A stretch of DNA of 64,000 nucleotides from Epiperipatus broadwayi (GCA_028023455.1 JAQFVV010000274.1:184001-248000), one strand, 5' to 3'. Counted from the first letter of the stretch, positions 11,095 to 24,060 are shown. Notes: generated by a model not told the origin, from the letters alone. Numbers and translations are program-made.

Positions 11095-12130
11095 GTAGGT
11101 TTGCTATTACCATGCCAATCATTTTTACAAGCAAATTTAGGTATAAGTAATGCATTTATTGATTACAATTAAAGATGGCGATTTCTATATAGAGATATAA
11201 AGAGCGTTCTGAAAATTACTTATAAACATTGAATGAATTATTCTGACACCGTTTCGGTCATGAAAATAAAAAAAAAAACATTTCAAGTGGCATTTGATTA
11301 CAGAACAAAACCTTTGATTAACAAAATTTACAATTTATATTTCTAACAGAACACTTGATATTCCCCCCAGGCTAGTACTCTAAATCTAAAAGGGAATTAC
11401 GGCAGTGGGATTGCATAACGCAAAAAAAAAAAACTTATTAATTTAGACAGCTATTAAAATTTGGGAATTTATACGTATGTTTTAGCAAAGTACAAGTCGG
11501 AACATTGTAGCACCAAAACTGGGTCACGAAGCAACACAAAATATTAAATAAAATTTTATGGTACTGACTTGAGGCAAGGAAGTAAGACGAGTTGTGCTTT
11601 TTAAGAAAATAAAAATGAACATCCCCTTTTTCTTGGGCAGTGCTTAAAAATTGGGTCTAGCGCGGGCCTCCACCAGCACACAGAATCCTTTTATCCAAAA
11701 GAAGGTATGGCATTGGCCTCCACCAATGCACATACACATTTTTTAGGAAGTAAGGCCCTGGGAAGGTCAACTATTCTCGGGGCAAGGCATGAAGGAAAGA
11801 AATCCATGGGTGTGTTTGTTATGACCCCCAGATTAGAAGCACATAGATATAAATAAATGAAACTAAGTCTAATGTCAGTAATGCATTTTTAAAAGATCAC
11901 TAACAATGTGACACGGTACTAATTATTTATGACTTCAAAATCTCTGCCCTAATTTGAATGCTATAATTTATTAATTAGCTATGCCATTTTAAGATATGTA
12001 TAAGAAAGGATTTTTATTTAAGACAATATACTGAAATTTCATTTATTAAATAGAGTTTTAAAATTACCCCCCTCCTTATCTGCCATAGAAGAATGTGATT
12101 CAACCCCACCTTCATGGCTTGGCTGAAATA
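11095..12130 (-). repeat. Anonymous ~1-kb dispersed repeat, copy 1
   Basis: Read on the minus strand, this segment aligns colinearly with 41100-42025. Anchors: GGTGGGGTTGAATCA vs GGTGGGATTTAATCA; GTGCTTCTAATCTGGGGGT in both; CAAGTCAGTACCA vs CAAGTCAGTACCG; ATCAAGTGTTCT in both; ATGATTGGCATGGTAATAG vs ATGATTGGCATTTTAATAG. Indels break any shared reading frame, so the repeat is probably non-coding. It is old and I do not recognise the family. Confidence 0.7.
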
Positions 12131-12460
12131 CTGGGATTATTTTGATTTGAAAATTTTAAGTAATGAAATATTAGAAAAACAAAATGACTAGTCACCTCTT
12201 TTAGAAGTTTAGTAAATAACATTTTTAAATCTTAGAAAGTATTAATTTAATTGCATTACCCCGGGATTTGATAAATACTGTCTTCATTTTTATAAAATAA
12301 CATAGAAGTTAAAATGAGGAAATAATCTTGGAGTGTATTGATTTTAAAATACATTTGAGTTTATTTAACAGGAAAGGATTGATGTAGAAATACATTTCTG
12401 GAGAATAATATAACAAAGTCAATTACAGATGAGAATTGTTTCATGCAGTACAAACAAGCA

Positions 12461-14428
12461 TTAGGAGGGAATAAACTCTATGCACACATGAAACAAGAAT
12501 TTAGTAGATGGATAAAATTTGGAATTAAAGTGATCATATGTCGAGTTGAAGTCCCCAAACCGAATTGTAGGAAAAGGATTAGAATTGAGCCCTAAATTAA
12601 TCAGATGGGCTTGGTTATGTATGAGTGCAACATCTCTGCTAAGATAAAGAAATGCGACAGTGAATCTGAATGAGTTATTGCATACCATGATAAAGATTAA
12701 ATTAGAATTTAAGAAGCTTATTTTGAAAGTTTGAACCAGTGAACCAGTGATTGAAAAGGAATGAGAATAGCAACCCTGGATGAGGGATGGTTTGAGGAAT
12801 GGAATGATCCTATTTTCTGTAGTTTTGCTATGATTTGTGGATTTGAATTAATATGAAGTTTGGTTTCTCCCTTCAGATTAATTGTGGTGAAAATTGCTTG
12901 AGCCAGTGGGCAATGGCATCAACTTTTCTACAGGAGTTAAACCCATGTACATTTAGACCAGCTAACTTAAATTTTCATTAAAAAAGTTGGGAATAAGTGA
13001 TATAGCTGGCTCAGCATCAGCGATGTAGACTCTGGTATGAAAATTTATTTTTATCAAATGGTTGGTCAGGATATCACCATGATGTTTTGATCTTTGAAAA
13101 TTATCCTGTATTATTTCCAAATTATCAGTAGCATAATTTTTTGGTTCTATCTCCAGGTGCTGTTGGTCTAGGTCATTATGTGTAGACATTTTTTTTGTGA
13201 ATACATTCTTGTTGGATGAGAAGTACGATTTCTGTGGCTATGTTCAATGTAAATCTTGATTATCTGCTTGCATTTTTTTGCTCTTACTCTTGATCTTGCA
13301 CATTTCATTTCCCAAGGATTTTGATGGAGTCTGACATCTCCTCTGAGGTCATAAATGTACATGGGTCTTTTTGTTTTCTATCCCCTCTGCATTCCTTTAT
13401 TTTTGATTTATAATGTGGAGGAGATGAATCTGTTGTTAAAGTTTTTTCGTGAATTGGAGTCTGCTATGGGTAGTTTGTCATCAATAATCATTTTCATTTG
13501 TGTTGCACTTGTTCTGTAATGCTATGATTAGGTAGGACAGGCATCATTATTTCAGATGCTTGTGGCTGTGTAAGCGAGGTAGACTATGTTTTTAAGTGAT
13601 ACAGTATCACAGTTATGAAATTTGTTTTTTTTTGGCCTTACATGCAAGTTCTAGTGGGACAGTCCTTGATTAGGTGAGTTCTTAGCAGAAAAAGCACTGT
13701 AGTGGAATGCCTCTAAATGAAATTATGAGAGGAGCTGACTGCACAATGCATTGTGGGAATCAATGTAGGATTCACTCCTTTTGTCAACAAAATCTTAAAC
13801 AGGGCTGAGTTGGTAAGAACCTCAGTTTTTTCTTTTTTCCATTCAATATCTGAAATCGCTTACAGATCCATATGGCTTCAATAATTTTTGGAGATTCTGT
13901 TGTCCAAAATTTACATAGCAGTTTCTGATGTGTCCTGGTAAAACCATTGGTCTGTTTATGTCATCATTAACCCGTATTTTGTTGTCAATAATTTTTAGTG
14001 AATTTAGTTAAGATGCTTTTCTGAAAGATTTTTATAGAATTAAATGATGCGATACCTGTTATTTGGATGATTGAACAATTGATAAATATGTGACCATAAT
14101 TTCCGTGCAGTAATTTCATGACAAAATTGATCTATAGGGAATTTGAAAAGATCTTTGTCTCTATTAGTTTCTGCGAGAAGTATAGTTTTTCATTAGAGTA
14201 ATTAATGAATGATTTGTGTAGTTCACCAGGAATAGTTGCATTAAACTGTGAGATTATACTATTAATTTCAGCCTGATCTAAGCTAGCATAAGAGATTGAT
14301 TCATCAGAAACAGTATTGTGAGATGGGACACCTGCCTCTTCAGCAAGAATATTGAAAATGTCATTAGCAGCTAAGGCAATAATTTTTGATGTATTTGTTT
14401 CATTTAGAACAATAATTTGCATAGGCAT
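12461..14428 (-). pseudogene. LINE remnant: ORF1 with zinc knuckle, start of ORF2 endonuclease
   Basis: From right to left: a 98-codon frame (14132-14428, MPMQIIVLNETNTSK...) as ORF1 N-terminus; a decayed zinc knuckle near 13655-13705 (CFFC, then after a shift THLIKDCP); a basic ORF1 C-terminus (13168-13362, RSRVRAKKCKQI); an ORF2 start around 12962 (VHGFNSCRKVDAIAHWL); and the endonuclease core at 12461-12688 with NPFPTIRFGDFN, the metal-binding 'GDFN' motif of the APE-type nuclease. No reverse transcriptase follows. Multiple shifts and stops make it non-functional. The zinc-knuckle ORF1 plus APE endonuclease fits jockey/I/R1-like LINEs; the exact clade is unresolved. Confidence 0.6.
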
Positions 14429-14530
14429 TTTTTGCTGAGCTACTTAGAGCTGTGGCTGATTGAAGCACTGAAGGTGAAGCTTCATTACATGTTTGTTTAT
14501 TAGATGTATCAAATATATGTTTTTTTGTAT

Positions 14531-15101
14531 TTTATATAACAATTTTATTACATTCAAATATCAGCCTTTCACGCTAATTGTAAATACGCTTTGCGAGTGT
14601 TAATAATAAATGAATACTTTTTCACCAATTACAAGGTATAGTATTTATGCAGGAATAAAAGGAATCCTCTTATTCCTACGACTCAAACGCTTATATATGA
14701 GCAAGTCTGAAGTACTGGCAAAGAAAGCATGAGGATGGAACAGTCACTTTAAATTACTATATACGATGTCTGAATGAATGACATCGGTGAAATTATCTAG
14801 AATTTACTAAACGTCATTCCAACTGAAACTTAATAATATGTAAATTCTAGATAATTTCACCGATGTCATTCATTCAGACATCATATATAGTAATTTAAAG
14901 TGACTTCCATCCTCACGCTTTCTTTGGCAGTACTTCAAATTTGCTCATATATAAGCATTTGAGTCGAAGGAATAAATACTATATTTTGTATTGGTGAGAA
15001 AGTATTCATTTATTATTAACACTCGCAAAGCGTATGCACAATTAGCGTGAAAGGCTGATATTTGAATGTAATACAATTGTTTACATACGCTATATAAAAT
15101 A
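14531..15101. mobile_element. Large fold-back element, ~250-bp arms
   Basis: A near-perfect palindrome: TTTTATATA...ATTCAAATATCAGCCTTTCA at the left pairs with the complement of the right end, through CGCTTTGCGAGTGTTAATAA, TTATATATGAGCAA and ATGAATGACATCGGTGAAAT. Only ~30 bp around 14810-14840 are unpaired. No coding capacity. Arm similarity is high, with a handful of substitutions and short indels. Transcription through it would give a long hairpin RNA. A clear target-site duplication is not visible. Confidence 0.85.
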
Positions 15102-15249
15102 ACTCAATTTTGTTTTGTAGGTTTATTTTTATTCAGTTTGGGAAATTCATTTAACTGAAGAATCTCCTCTTTTGCTTCTGAATCATTAGATTTTTCTTGA
15201 AAGTGAAATGTATTTGTCAAAGAACATTTTTTTGTTTTTAAAATCACTT

Positions 15250-15624
15250 TTATGTGATATTTTGGTAAAAACTGTATTTTTCTTTTTCTATTGAAGCTTT
15301 CAAAGGCTTTCTTGTATTCTCCACATTACTATCCCTAAATTTATTTTCTGAATTATTTTTACAATTTACAATGCTCTCAGTAACATTTTTATTTATTGAA
15401 GAAAATTGATAAAACTTTGAGACGTTATTAGATAAAGTTATAACTTTATTATCAATCATTTTTTCGTTTATAGAAGAGTTTAAAAAGGATTTTTTACCGT
15501 TTTGTTTCTTTGAATTTGTTCTATTTCTTGTATTGACAATGGATTCCATATTTTCTGCTTCATCATGCTTGTTTGAACTGGAAATCTTGAATAATGCTGA
15601 TATCAGATTTTTATCTTCATTCAT
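15250..15624 (-). CDS. 124-codon frame, unrecognised, Asn/Ser/Lys-rich
   Basis: Open frame starting MNEDKNLISALFKISSSNKH and ending SIEKEKYSFYQNIT. The composition is low-complexity and hydrophilic with no domain I recognise. It sits between a fold-back element and a dead LINE, so it may be part of a LINE ORF1 leader or mere chance in AT-rich DNA. There is no promoter, splice or homology support. Confidence 0.2.
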   Translation of the reverse strand: MNEDKNLISALFKISSSNKHDEAENMESIVNTRNRTNSKKQNGKKSFLNSSINEKMIDNKVITLSNNVSKFYQFSSINKNVTESIVNCKNNSENKFRDSNVENTRKPLKASIEKEKYSFYQNIT

Positions 15625-15779
15625 ATTTGCAGAGTGGTTAGGACTGCAAAAAATGAATCAAACCACCAAATTTGTAATTAAAGATTTACAAATATTTTGA
15701 AATTTTAAAAATGCCGAATCAACATCATGCAAAACAAAAACATATTCCCAACTCTGATTAGGTCATATCTTAAATTTAT

Positions 15780-17360
15780 TTTGTGGTAACTTGTTAAATG
15801 TATAAACGAGTATTTACTCATCTACAATTTAATAATTTCACCACAGTTGCAAAGTGATCTGAAAAATATTAAGTATAGATGATTCATAACTTTGATACTG
15901 GTTTAACCTGATAAATATATGATCCAGTGTAGATTTACAAGATTCAGTAATACGGTTTGACCATAAGTATAAAGTAAATTCAAATAATATATAGTAGGCC
16001 TATATAGATCATTACATAAATCTATATTCATATCTCCCACAAGAATTACTGAAGCAGCATCAAGTTCAGCTATAAAATCCAAAATGACATGCGTACACTA
16101 TCTATATAAAGCAATAATACTTAAGATAAAACAAGTTAAATTCAAATGAATAAAAACACATTCTGCAGAAGCAAAAAATGGAATATGTAAATTTAATGTT
16201 TTCTTTTACAAAAACCAATACACCACCTCAACATGAAGACACGAGGAGAAAGAATATGTAAATAGCCATCCAGAACATATAAACGCTGTTCTTCAATGGA
16301 AATCCAATATTCAGTTAAAACTATCACATTATAAAAACCTGCAGGAATACTTTTCAAACAAACAACAAATTTATGAAAATTAGATTTAACATTCATATAA
16401 AAAATATTTAAATTGGACAAAGGGTCACAATGAGAATAGTATGTATCAGACTTCACTTTAGGAAATAAATTTCAAAATATTGACAACTGGGTTTCATTTT
16501 TAAATAAAATACACAGAGAATTCAAATCATTTCTAACATAAACCAAACCATTTTATATAAAGACTAAACCTTTACATTCAAGCATTGTTTGCTTAGCCAT
16601 CTATAACAGTTGTCTGGTATCCAAAGTTATACATTGGTTTATATGGGCTGATTAGATTCGATTAACAAAACATCAGAAAGCAATTTAATATTTATTTTCA
16701 ATAAAAGTCATTTAGCTGTACTTTGTGAAGTAAAATGAGTAACAATAAAGCCTGGAACATTAGTTGATTTAGATTTTGTCTGATAAACATTCTCAATGCA
16801 ATTTATAGTTAAGTTTTCAATGTCAAGTTTTCCCGCTAAGTTTCATAACAATTGAAGATAAATTTTCACATTCACAAAAGGAACACCTCATATTTCAATT
16901 TCATAATTCAACTGTGAACATTCCATGGATTTCATTTTTCCTTCAATAAAGTGACCTTCACAAGAATCATATAAATTTAACATTCGGAGTAATTGATCAT
17001 TATTTTTACCAACTCTTCTTCCTAAAGAATCAACGTCAACCTGAAGCTTCGCAACTGTAATTGAAAGCGCTGAAATAGCTATACATATAACGAAGTAATT
17101 TTAATTTTTTCGAAATATTTAAAATTAAGTTCGACAAATCGGTATTATTTTTCATAGCAGAACTATTACTATCATCATCAGGTGAAATTTTATAAACACT
17201 ACATCTCCATGCTTGCTTTTTTTAAAAAGACATTCATCTATAGGTGTCGTCTCCTCACATTGAGCACATTATAATGAAAGCTTGTTTTACAGCTTATACA
17301 TGAAACAAAATTTCCATTTTTAAGAAGCAATTCATTACAAATCTTGCACAGATATTTTAT
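15780..17360 (-). pseudogene. LINE remnant: PHD-type ORF1 and APE endonuclease
   Basis: ORF1 remnant (about 16500-17350): a PHD/zinc-finger-like LCKICNELLLKNGNFVSC, then ISCKTSFHYNCAQC; a heptad-like segment (VAKLQVDVDSLGRRVGKN); an RRM-like part; and a typical C-terminus near 16525-16545 (NGLVYVRND). ORF2 endonuclease remnant (15780-16456): LNIFYMNVKS, then VIVLTEYWIS, then LVGDMNIDL (about 16020-16050) and a decayed STLDHIF block. PHD-type ORF1 proteins occur in CR1/L2-like LINEs, which is the likely clade. There is no reverse transcriptase. The ORF1-ORF2 order and orientation are correct, so this is a truncated and decayed single insertion. Confidence 0.65.
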
Positions 17361-18049
17361 AAAGAAATCAAATTAAATCCTAATTTAATGAATTTAATAA
17401 AATAAAGATTATAAATAAATAATAATAACAACCACCTAAATATTTGATAAGCTAATTGTTGTTTTCTCAGCAAATGTCTTTAGATCGACAAAAAATATAT
17501 CAATGTCAATGAAAATGTTGCCAAATATACTGTTTCACATTTATATTTATCAATATTAAATAAATTCTTATCCTTGTATATACATGAGGAATTCTTATTA
17601 ATATTTTTGAAATACAATTATAATAAATTTATTTCACCAGGTCTTCGCAATTATAAAATTATAAATTTTATAATTTTGCTTTTATATGTTATAGTGTATT
17701 ATATTAAATACAATTATGTAAGATTTTTCCATGAATTATTAAATAAAAAAATTTCTTATCACGAATCACTCTTCTATGAAATAAATTTATAAAAACTTCT
17801 TTTACATTATATGTGAATGTACTATATAATGTCTAATTTGTCTTTATGAGATAACTTATCCGAGTTTCATATTATATTCCATAATAGGAAGGGAAGTACA
17901 AATGTTTTAATCAAATGATCTTAATATAAATATTAACAAAATTATATACACAACTTTCCATTTCTTCTTGTTCTTTTGAAATTATAGCTCCAACATAATA
18001 AATATATAAAATATATATACATTCTTCCTTTTTTTTTAAAAAAAAAAAA
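17361..18049. other. AT-rich spacer
   Basis: Contains long A/T tracts, including a T run meeting an A run at about 18029-18051. A 72-codon plus-strand frame (17574-17792) is hydrophobic and I/Y-rich, as expected by chance from this composition. No other feature is supported. Confidence 0.5.
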
Positions 18050-18634
18050 ACTTGTTTATTCAATATTTTACTATAATTTTATTTTTCCATCATAACAACG
18101 TCTCAACTACATCCTGTAGTCATTATTAAGTTTCCTTAAACAAAATAAACAAAAAATATAAAAATAATAACAAAATAAATAAAATATTATATTAATACAT
18201 ATCCAAATATACATAATATTCAAATAAAACCACAATATTATTAAATCTACAAATATAATTATTATCTCCTTCCTTATATTTAACTATTTCTTTTAAATAT
18301 CTTTATAATTTAATAATCTTATATAATTTATTATCTATTCTCTAAATCTCCACCCATTCACATTCCTTTTAAGATTTTTTCACTCCTATATTATCTTATT
18401 TTTTATCTTTATTTATTAACATTCTATTTAATACTGGTTTATATTTATCAATATATGATTCTTCTTTTATTATTCTCTCTTTAAACCTTTTAACACATTC
18501 AAATGGCCTTATATCAAAATTTTCATGTTTAAATTCCTTTTTATGAATATATATATAGCAGATTTTTTATCATATAAATGCTGCCTTGATCTAGTCCTTA
18601 ATTTATTTTTACTTGTTTCTATATAAGTTATATT

Positions 18635-19988
18635 TACATTACTTTTATAGTAGGTTATTTATTTGAAAATTTGACACTAGAACTGCGGGAAATTCGTTAT
18701 ACCTGTTAACATAAACATAAACTATTTAATCTCTCAGATGCTCAAAATATCCTTCAACATTGCAACGTTCTTCAAATCTCTCCAGGACACTCGGACACAC
18801 AGTGTGGCACAAATTCTGCACAAATTCCGCTCTTCATCAATTTATGTGAATGCGAGATGAATGTAATCTTTTAAATCATTTATTGTTTTGGGTTTCTTCT
18901 CATAAACTTTGTTCTTAACAACACCCCAAAAAAAGAAATCCATAGGTGTCATGTCAGGTCAGGTGAACGTGGTGGCCATTCGATGCTGCCCCTTCTTCTG
19001 AACCAACGCTGTGGAAAAACTTGGTTAAGGTAGTCTTTTACTGTAGACGCATAATGTGGTGGTGCTCCATCCTGCTGAAAGAAAAGTTTGTCAAAGTTAG
19101 GTTTAGTTTTGAGTTGTGGCACTACTACTTCACGAAGCACGTCCAGGTAATTCTCTCCATTTAAAGTTCTGTTAACAAAAACGGGCCCAACAACACCTTC
19201 ATTTGATAATGCACCCCAAACTGTAATGCCAGGCTGGTTTAGTTCAGTCTCTATGGTCAAATGGGGATTTTCATCAACCCAGTACACACAGTTATGCCTG
19301 TTCACATGACCAGATAATTTAAAGCAAGCCTCATCTGACCAAATAATTTTATCCAAGAGTCACGTTCTTCTCCAGTAAATTGATTACGCATCATTTCACA
19401 GAACTGCAGCCGACGATCTGCGTTGTCCTCTAAAAGACCATGTACTCGTCTTGGTCGGTAAGGTTTTAATTTTAGTTTACACATTAAGCATTGCAGTGAT
19501 GTTCTTGGTATGGATAGTTCTTCAGAAGCACGTCGTGTGGATTTCCTTGGACTGTTCACAAATGTCATAGCCACTAACATTTCATTTTCTTTGTTGTCAG
19601 AAGTTTTAGGATGTCCAGATTTGGGTGCATTACTCACTGAACCTGTTTCATCAAATTTATTCCTTAGATGATAAATTGTTTGTCATGAAGGTGGAGAAGT
19701 GTTAAAAGTTTCTTGCCATGCTGTATGTACCATCTCGGCATTTTCAGATTTTCAATACTGCTTTAATATCCATTTCTTTTGCTCTTGATTTAAATTGTTC
19801 GCCATTAATCCTGAAATAAAAAAATATCATTACATAATAAAATAAATTCCAATCAGCAAGGAAAAGGCTGTTTATGTAAGTTAGATTTATACTCTGAAGA
19901 ATGTTTTATATTGGTATTACTAAGCAAGTAACTTCAACCATATAAAAGTAGTTTAATAACTGTAAACCTACTTTTGGGCCACCTTGTA
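18635..19988 (-). mobile_element. Mariner (IS630-Tc1-mariner) DNA transposon
   Basis: The right end is a well-kept inverted terminal repeat reading, from outside inward, TACAAGGTGGCCCAAAAGTA on the minus strand (ends at 19988). The left end (TACATTACTTTTATAGTAGG from 18635) is a degraded partner. A TA next to the right end (19989-19990) fits the TA target. It encloses a 1.08-kb transposase pseudogene and splits a PLE. Confidence 0.8.
18726..19805 (-). pseudogene. Mariner transposase, several frame disruptions
   Basis: Starts at ATG 19803-19805 (MANNLNQEQKKWILKQY), with in-frame stops in the first 60 codons, then the N-terminal helix-turn-helix region (SIPRTSLQCLMCKLKLKPYR). The catalytic core shows three aspartates: IIWSDEACF, FFQQDGAPPHY and WPPRSPDLT, with about 36 residues between the second and third. 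A duplicated TGACA just after SPDLT shifts the frame before MDFFFWGVVKN. Another shift lies in the C-terminus before RFEERCNVEGYFEHLRD. The element is recognisable over its full length, so it is fairly young but dead. Confidence 0.88.
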
Positions 19989-20654
19989 TATTGAATTCAT
20001 ACATTCTAAAATATCAATCTTATCGTAATAATTTATTAAGCCATTCAAACATTGTTTTCTTTTATAAACTGGGCAAATTAATGTATTATACTTCTTATTA
20101 AACCACCTAAAAAATTTCTTAATTTTAAAAAATAAATACCTTGATACACTAAATCCTATATAAATTATTTTCTTATTTTTTCCATTTTTATTCATTTTAA
20201 TTTTTCTTTTTATATTTTCAATATTATAATTAGATATCAATCTTTTTACAACATATTCAGGATAATCATTTTTAATACATTCCTCCCTAATATTATTTAT
20301 TTCATTTCTAAAAAAACATTTCATTTGAACATACCTTAATAGCACTAATAATCTTATTTTTAACAATATTGAGCTTACAATGTTTTTCAATATCAGATTA
20401 CCAATTATTAGTTAATCAAAAATATGTATTTTTTTTAAATACCGTTGTATCAATATAAATTATTCCATCCATTCCAAATTTTTTAAAAAATTTTATATCC
20501 ATATAATGAAAATATTAAGGTAATGTCCATTATGAAGAATAAAGCCCATTTTTTTATTGGCTTTACATAAAATAACCACGAGTCGTAAGATATTTATTTT
20601 GATTAAATCATATTTCAGGATTTTAATAACACTTTACTTTCAATAATTTATTAT

Positions 20655-20771
20655 AAGTCCACATAGTATTGAATTTTTCTTGTATATGTAATAGCATAAC
20701 GTTTCTTTATATTTATGTGCATGTTATTCTTAAGACACCATTCATAAAAGCTATCTATGTCATCATCATCA
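20655..20771 (-). pseudogene. LINE reverse-transcriptase fragment
   Basis: An open stretch of 37 codons (DDDIDSFYEWCLKNNMHINI, then KKRYAITYTRKI) matches the segment after the YxDD box in CR1/jockey-type reverse transcriptases (pattern 'L..WC..N.L.lN..Kc....fTR'). It is separate from the LINE that begins at 20984, whose own equivalent region is at ~22.2 kb. The remaining DNA at 20511-20983 holds nothing else that I recognise. Confidence 0.45.
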
Positions 20772-20983
20772 AAGGTAACTATTAAAAAACAATTGGTTAC
20801 ACGGGTTGTACATTGTTACATAGTTATTCCATTTCTATCTGTGTTTCAAAAAGTCTCTTTGCATTTTATCTCTTTTTGTATGTCCTGTTCCTAGCATTTA
20901 ACTCTCAGTGCTCCATCTTGTTGCTTCTTGCTTGTATTGTTTTTGTAACATTGAATTTTTATGCTTGCTTTGTCATTTTTCTG

Positions 20984-23900
20984 CTATGTTCTTTGTTCCA
21001 ATGCTGCTTGTATTTTAAAAAGAGACCACCTTGCTGCAAAGATGCCAGGTGGTGCAAGATGCCTGTCTCTTTCCTTTATTTTTTGTAATTTGTTTTTATA
21101 GGTGTTAGGGTGTCTCCTTGTATTGTTCCCTAGGGTAAAAGGGCATCTAGTGCACCAGAATGCATATAAGCTGAAATTGGCTGCCCTTATAATTGGTATT
21201 GCATTTCTCTTGAAAGTTTGCAGTATCTCATCTATTGTGGTTCCATTTTTTCTATATCCACCAGTCATCATCTGTCTTACTTTTTCAAGCCCTGAACAAG
21301 CTATATATGAAATGGTCCTGTGTTTCCTTATCCCTGTGGCACAGCATACACAGAGGATCTATATTTAGGTAGAATCTTCTGTATCTTATAACATGAGTTG
21401 ATTGATGGTAGTGCTTTTAAATTGATTTTAATGATAAAATAATAAAATTTTGGTTCCAGGTACCAGTTGCTAAATTTTTTTAAGTAATTGGCTATTATTT
21501 ATTCCTAGTATAGATATTTGGTTATTCTCAGATTGTTTTTGGGTTAAAAAATCATGTATCTGCCTATGTGTATATTTTAGGGCTTTTAAGCATTATTTTG
21601 TTTTTAATGTTTCCAATGCTTTCAAGCAGTGTAATGATATAATTATCTGTGGGTGTTGAGCAATCTGTGGATGTACTTTCTAATATTGATTCAATATCTG
21701 GAAACCTTCTAATTATGGTTATTAGTAGATTTATTGCTTTTTTGTGTGTGTCCGAAACATTGATATTGAGTGAAGACCAAGATTATTCCATTTTGTTGGT
21801 TGGTTAAGTTGTTTTATTAAGATTGCAACTACTTTCCTGTGCCACCATAACTTGTTATAAAATGAGTTAATTGAGGCTACAAATGGTTTTGTGAAACTAA
21901 TTATTGGTAAGTAGTAGTTGATTTTTGCTATTATGAGTTGATTGAACAGAGATAATTTTGCGCATATTGATAGATATGCTCTGGATAATGATTCTGTGAT
22001 TTTGTCTGCTTCTACTTTGAGTTTGTTTTGAATTTTTGTTCTCATTTGATTCATTCCCAGATAAAATGGGAAACCTAGAATACTGGTGGGCTTTCCTTGA
22101 TAAATTTGTTTGTTTATTTTTCCTATAAAAATTGTCCAAGCAGCTAACTTATTAAGATTGATTTTAAGTTTGATTTTTTGTGTATAATTTTTTAAGATGT
22201 TTTGTAGTACTTGTAGTTGCTTTTTTGAGTTTAAGAATATAGTAATGTCGTCCATATGAGCTATGCATGGAATGTATTTTTTTGTGTTTGGTATTAGCAC
22301 TCCCTGTATCTTTTTTTCAACTTCTTCTAATAATGGGTTTATGTAAAATGTGAATAGTAGTGCACTCAGTGGTAAACCTTGTGGTATTAATTGAGTGGGA
22401 TAGAAGAATGATGAGGTTCGTCCAATAAGTGTGATATGTATTTCTCTGTTTGAAAGTAGATTGGTTATTGTGTATAATATTGATCATGGTATTTCTGTTT
22501 TTTTAGTTGGTTTAGCAATATTTTTATTGGTACAGAGTCAAAAGTACTTTCAAAATCTAGTTGTACAGCAATTGGAGCAATTTTTTTTTCATAACACCTG
22601 AGTTTATTATAGTTTTAAAGATTAGTGCTGCCTGACTTGTTGATGAGCCTTTCTTTGCATATTGATGTGATATTTTTGGCATTATGTACGGTTCAATCAT
22701 CATCTTATTACTTTTTCTAAAATTTTAATTCCTAATGACTCCATTGAGATAGGTCTTAAATTGGTGACCTTGGTAATGGGTTCCTGTTTTTTCATGAATG
22801 GAACCATTGATATATTATATATTCCCTGTATGCTATATATTTTTTCGATATTTGATTTGCTAGTTGACACAGGTATGTATTTGTAAATCGGCTAAGATGT
22901 GAAAGTATGAATTGGAATATGCCTGGAGTTCCTGTATGACATTTGACAGGGATTGATGCTAAACTTACCCCATTTTCTATTTTAAATGGTGTGTCATCTT
23001 CAGTTTTTCCAAAAACATCAGTGGGTGTGGTTTGGGGGTGTTTTTATATAAGTCCAATCATGTTAAATTTCTCTGTAATTTTGTTTTCTGATTCTTGCAC
23101 TATCGGAACCATATTTGTGGATGGATATCCCAAAGCCCACCTAATGTATCCGCATGTCCAAGTTTGCGGCTCCGCTAGGCAAATTTTTTCTTTTTTATGC
23201 TTAGATATTGTTTTAATTATCACAAGTCTGTTTATAGAGTTGAGTGAGTTTTATTATATTTGTTTGATTATGTTGAACTGGTTTAAACAGACTGATTCTT
23301 TAATGTAATTCATCTGCTAATGTCTTGAGGGCTTTTTTTGTGTAATATGGTTTATATTAAATGAGAGTGTGTTAGTATAAGCTATGTATCTGGTTATCGG
23401 GTCTAATTGTAATTAATTTATTTTATCATTATGTAAATTTCTGAGAAGAGCGATTCAGTAGTGTTATCTGGTAGTAGGATTTTGATTATTTTTTGTAAAT
23501 TTTTTATTGCGCTGTGATATGTGTTTATATTTAGTTTTATTATTTGTGCTGCATGGTCTGAAAAAGATGTTGGTGAGAGGTAGAATTGGGGAATAAAACA
23601 TTAGATCTATTAGCATTCCATGTCTGTTGTTTTAAAATGATATCCTTCTGCACTCATGAATGGAATTGTTAACTGATGTATCCATTTCATAATAAATTTT
23701 TTATAACCCATGTTCAAATCTCCCGTAAGAATAGTTGGGTAGGGATTGTTTGAGAAAGTTGAGTTAATTGTTATTATTCTGTTAATTACAGTTGGCCCTG
23801 GTGGTACGTATACAAATATATTTATTGAAATTTTTTTATTATTGAACATAGTTATTAAGAGATTTGTACCTATGGGTATTTGAGTATTAACTAAGCTATG

Positions 23901-24060
23901 ACGTACTACACAACCCACCGGTAGATAGCATAGATGATGAACCAAAGCAATGGCATGGCAACTGAAACATTGGCATGACTAATCGATAGGAGTGGTGAAG
24001 GTGGCTTTGTGGTCACTATCGAGATTTTGGAGTACTGCGGTGAATTCTGGATAAATATCT
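20984..24060 (-). pseudogene. LINE ORF2: endonuclease and reverse transcriptase, broken
   Basis: Reads from ~24.06 kb leftward. Endonuclease: NPYPTILTGDLN at ~23.7 kb. Reverse transcriptase: KVTNLRPISMESLGIKILEK (~22.75 kb); LDFESTFDSVPIK (~22.53 kb); QLIPQGLPLSALLFTFYINP (~22.35 kb); and the catalytic box HMDDITIF within 21731-22300, where the usual Tyr/Phe-Ala is His-Met. After it come thumb-like segments (SILGFPFYLG). A C-terminal zinc finger is visible near 21300-21360 (CMLCHRDKETQDHF). The last frame ends at 20984. Many shifts and stops. The endonuclease N-terminus is missing here and appears at 26.69-26.87 kb, beyond a PLE. Confidence 0.75.

Larger units (their letters stand above)
18050..20510 (-). 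pseudogene. Penelope-like element interrupted by a mariner
   Basis: Right part (19989-20510): C-terminal reverse-transcriptase segment IIYIDTTVFKKNTYF, then SDIEKHCKLNIVKNK, followed by the linker PVYKRKQCLNGLINYYDKID. It is closely similar to the PLE at 42.6-45.0 kb (SDIDKHCKINTIKNR; PVYKKKKDLKKMINYYDKFN). Left part (18400-18634): GIY-YIG nuclease remnant ITYIETSKNKLRTRSRQHLY with DKKSAIY. A mariner (18635-19988) separates them, inserted just before the nuclease. The 3' terminal motif at 18097-18130 has a stem ACTAC/GTAGT and matches the PLE ends at 42.65 kb. The 5' half of the element is missing. Confidence 0.75.

Noticed and set aside
20813-21368. Two hydrophobic plus-strand frames (91 and 88 codons)
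   Set aside because: They overlap the C-terminal part of the minus-strand LINE ORF2, which has recognisable zinc-finger and RT context.
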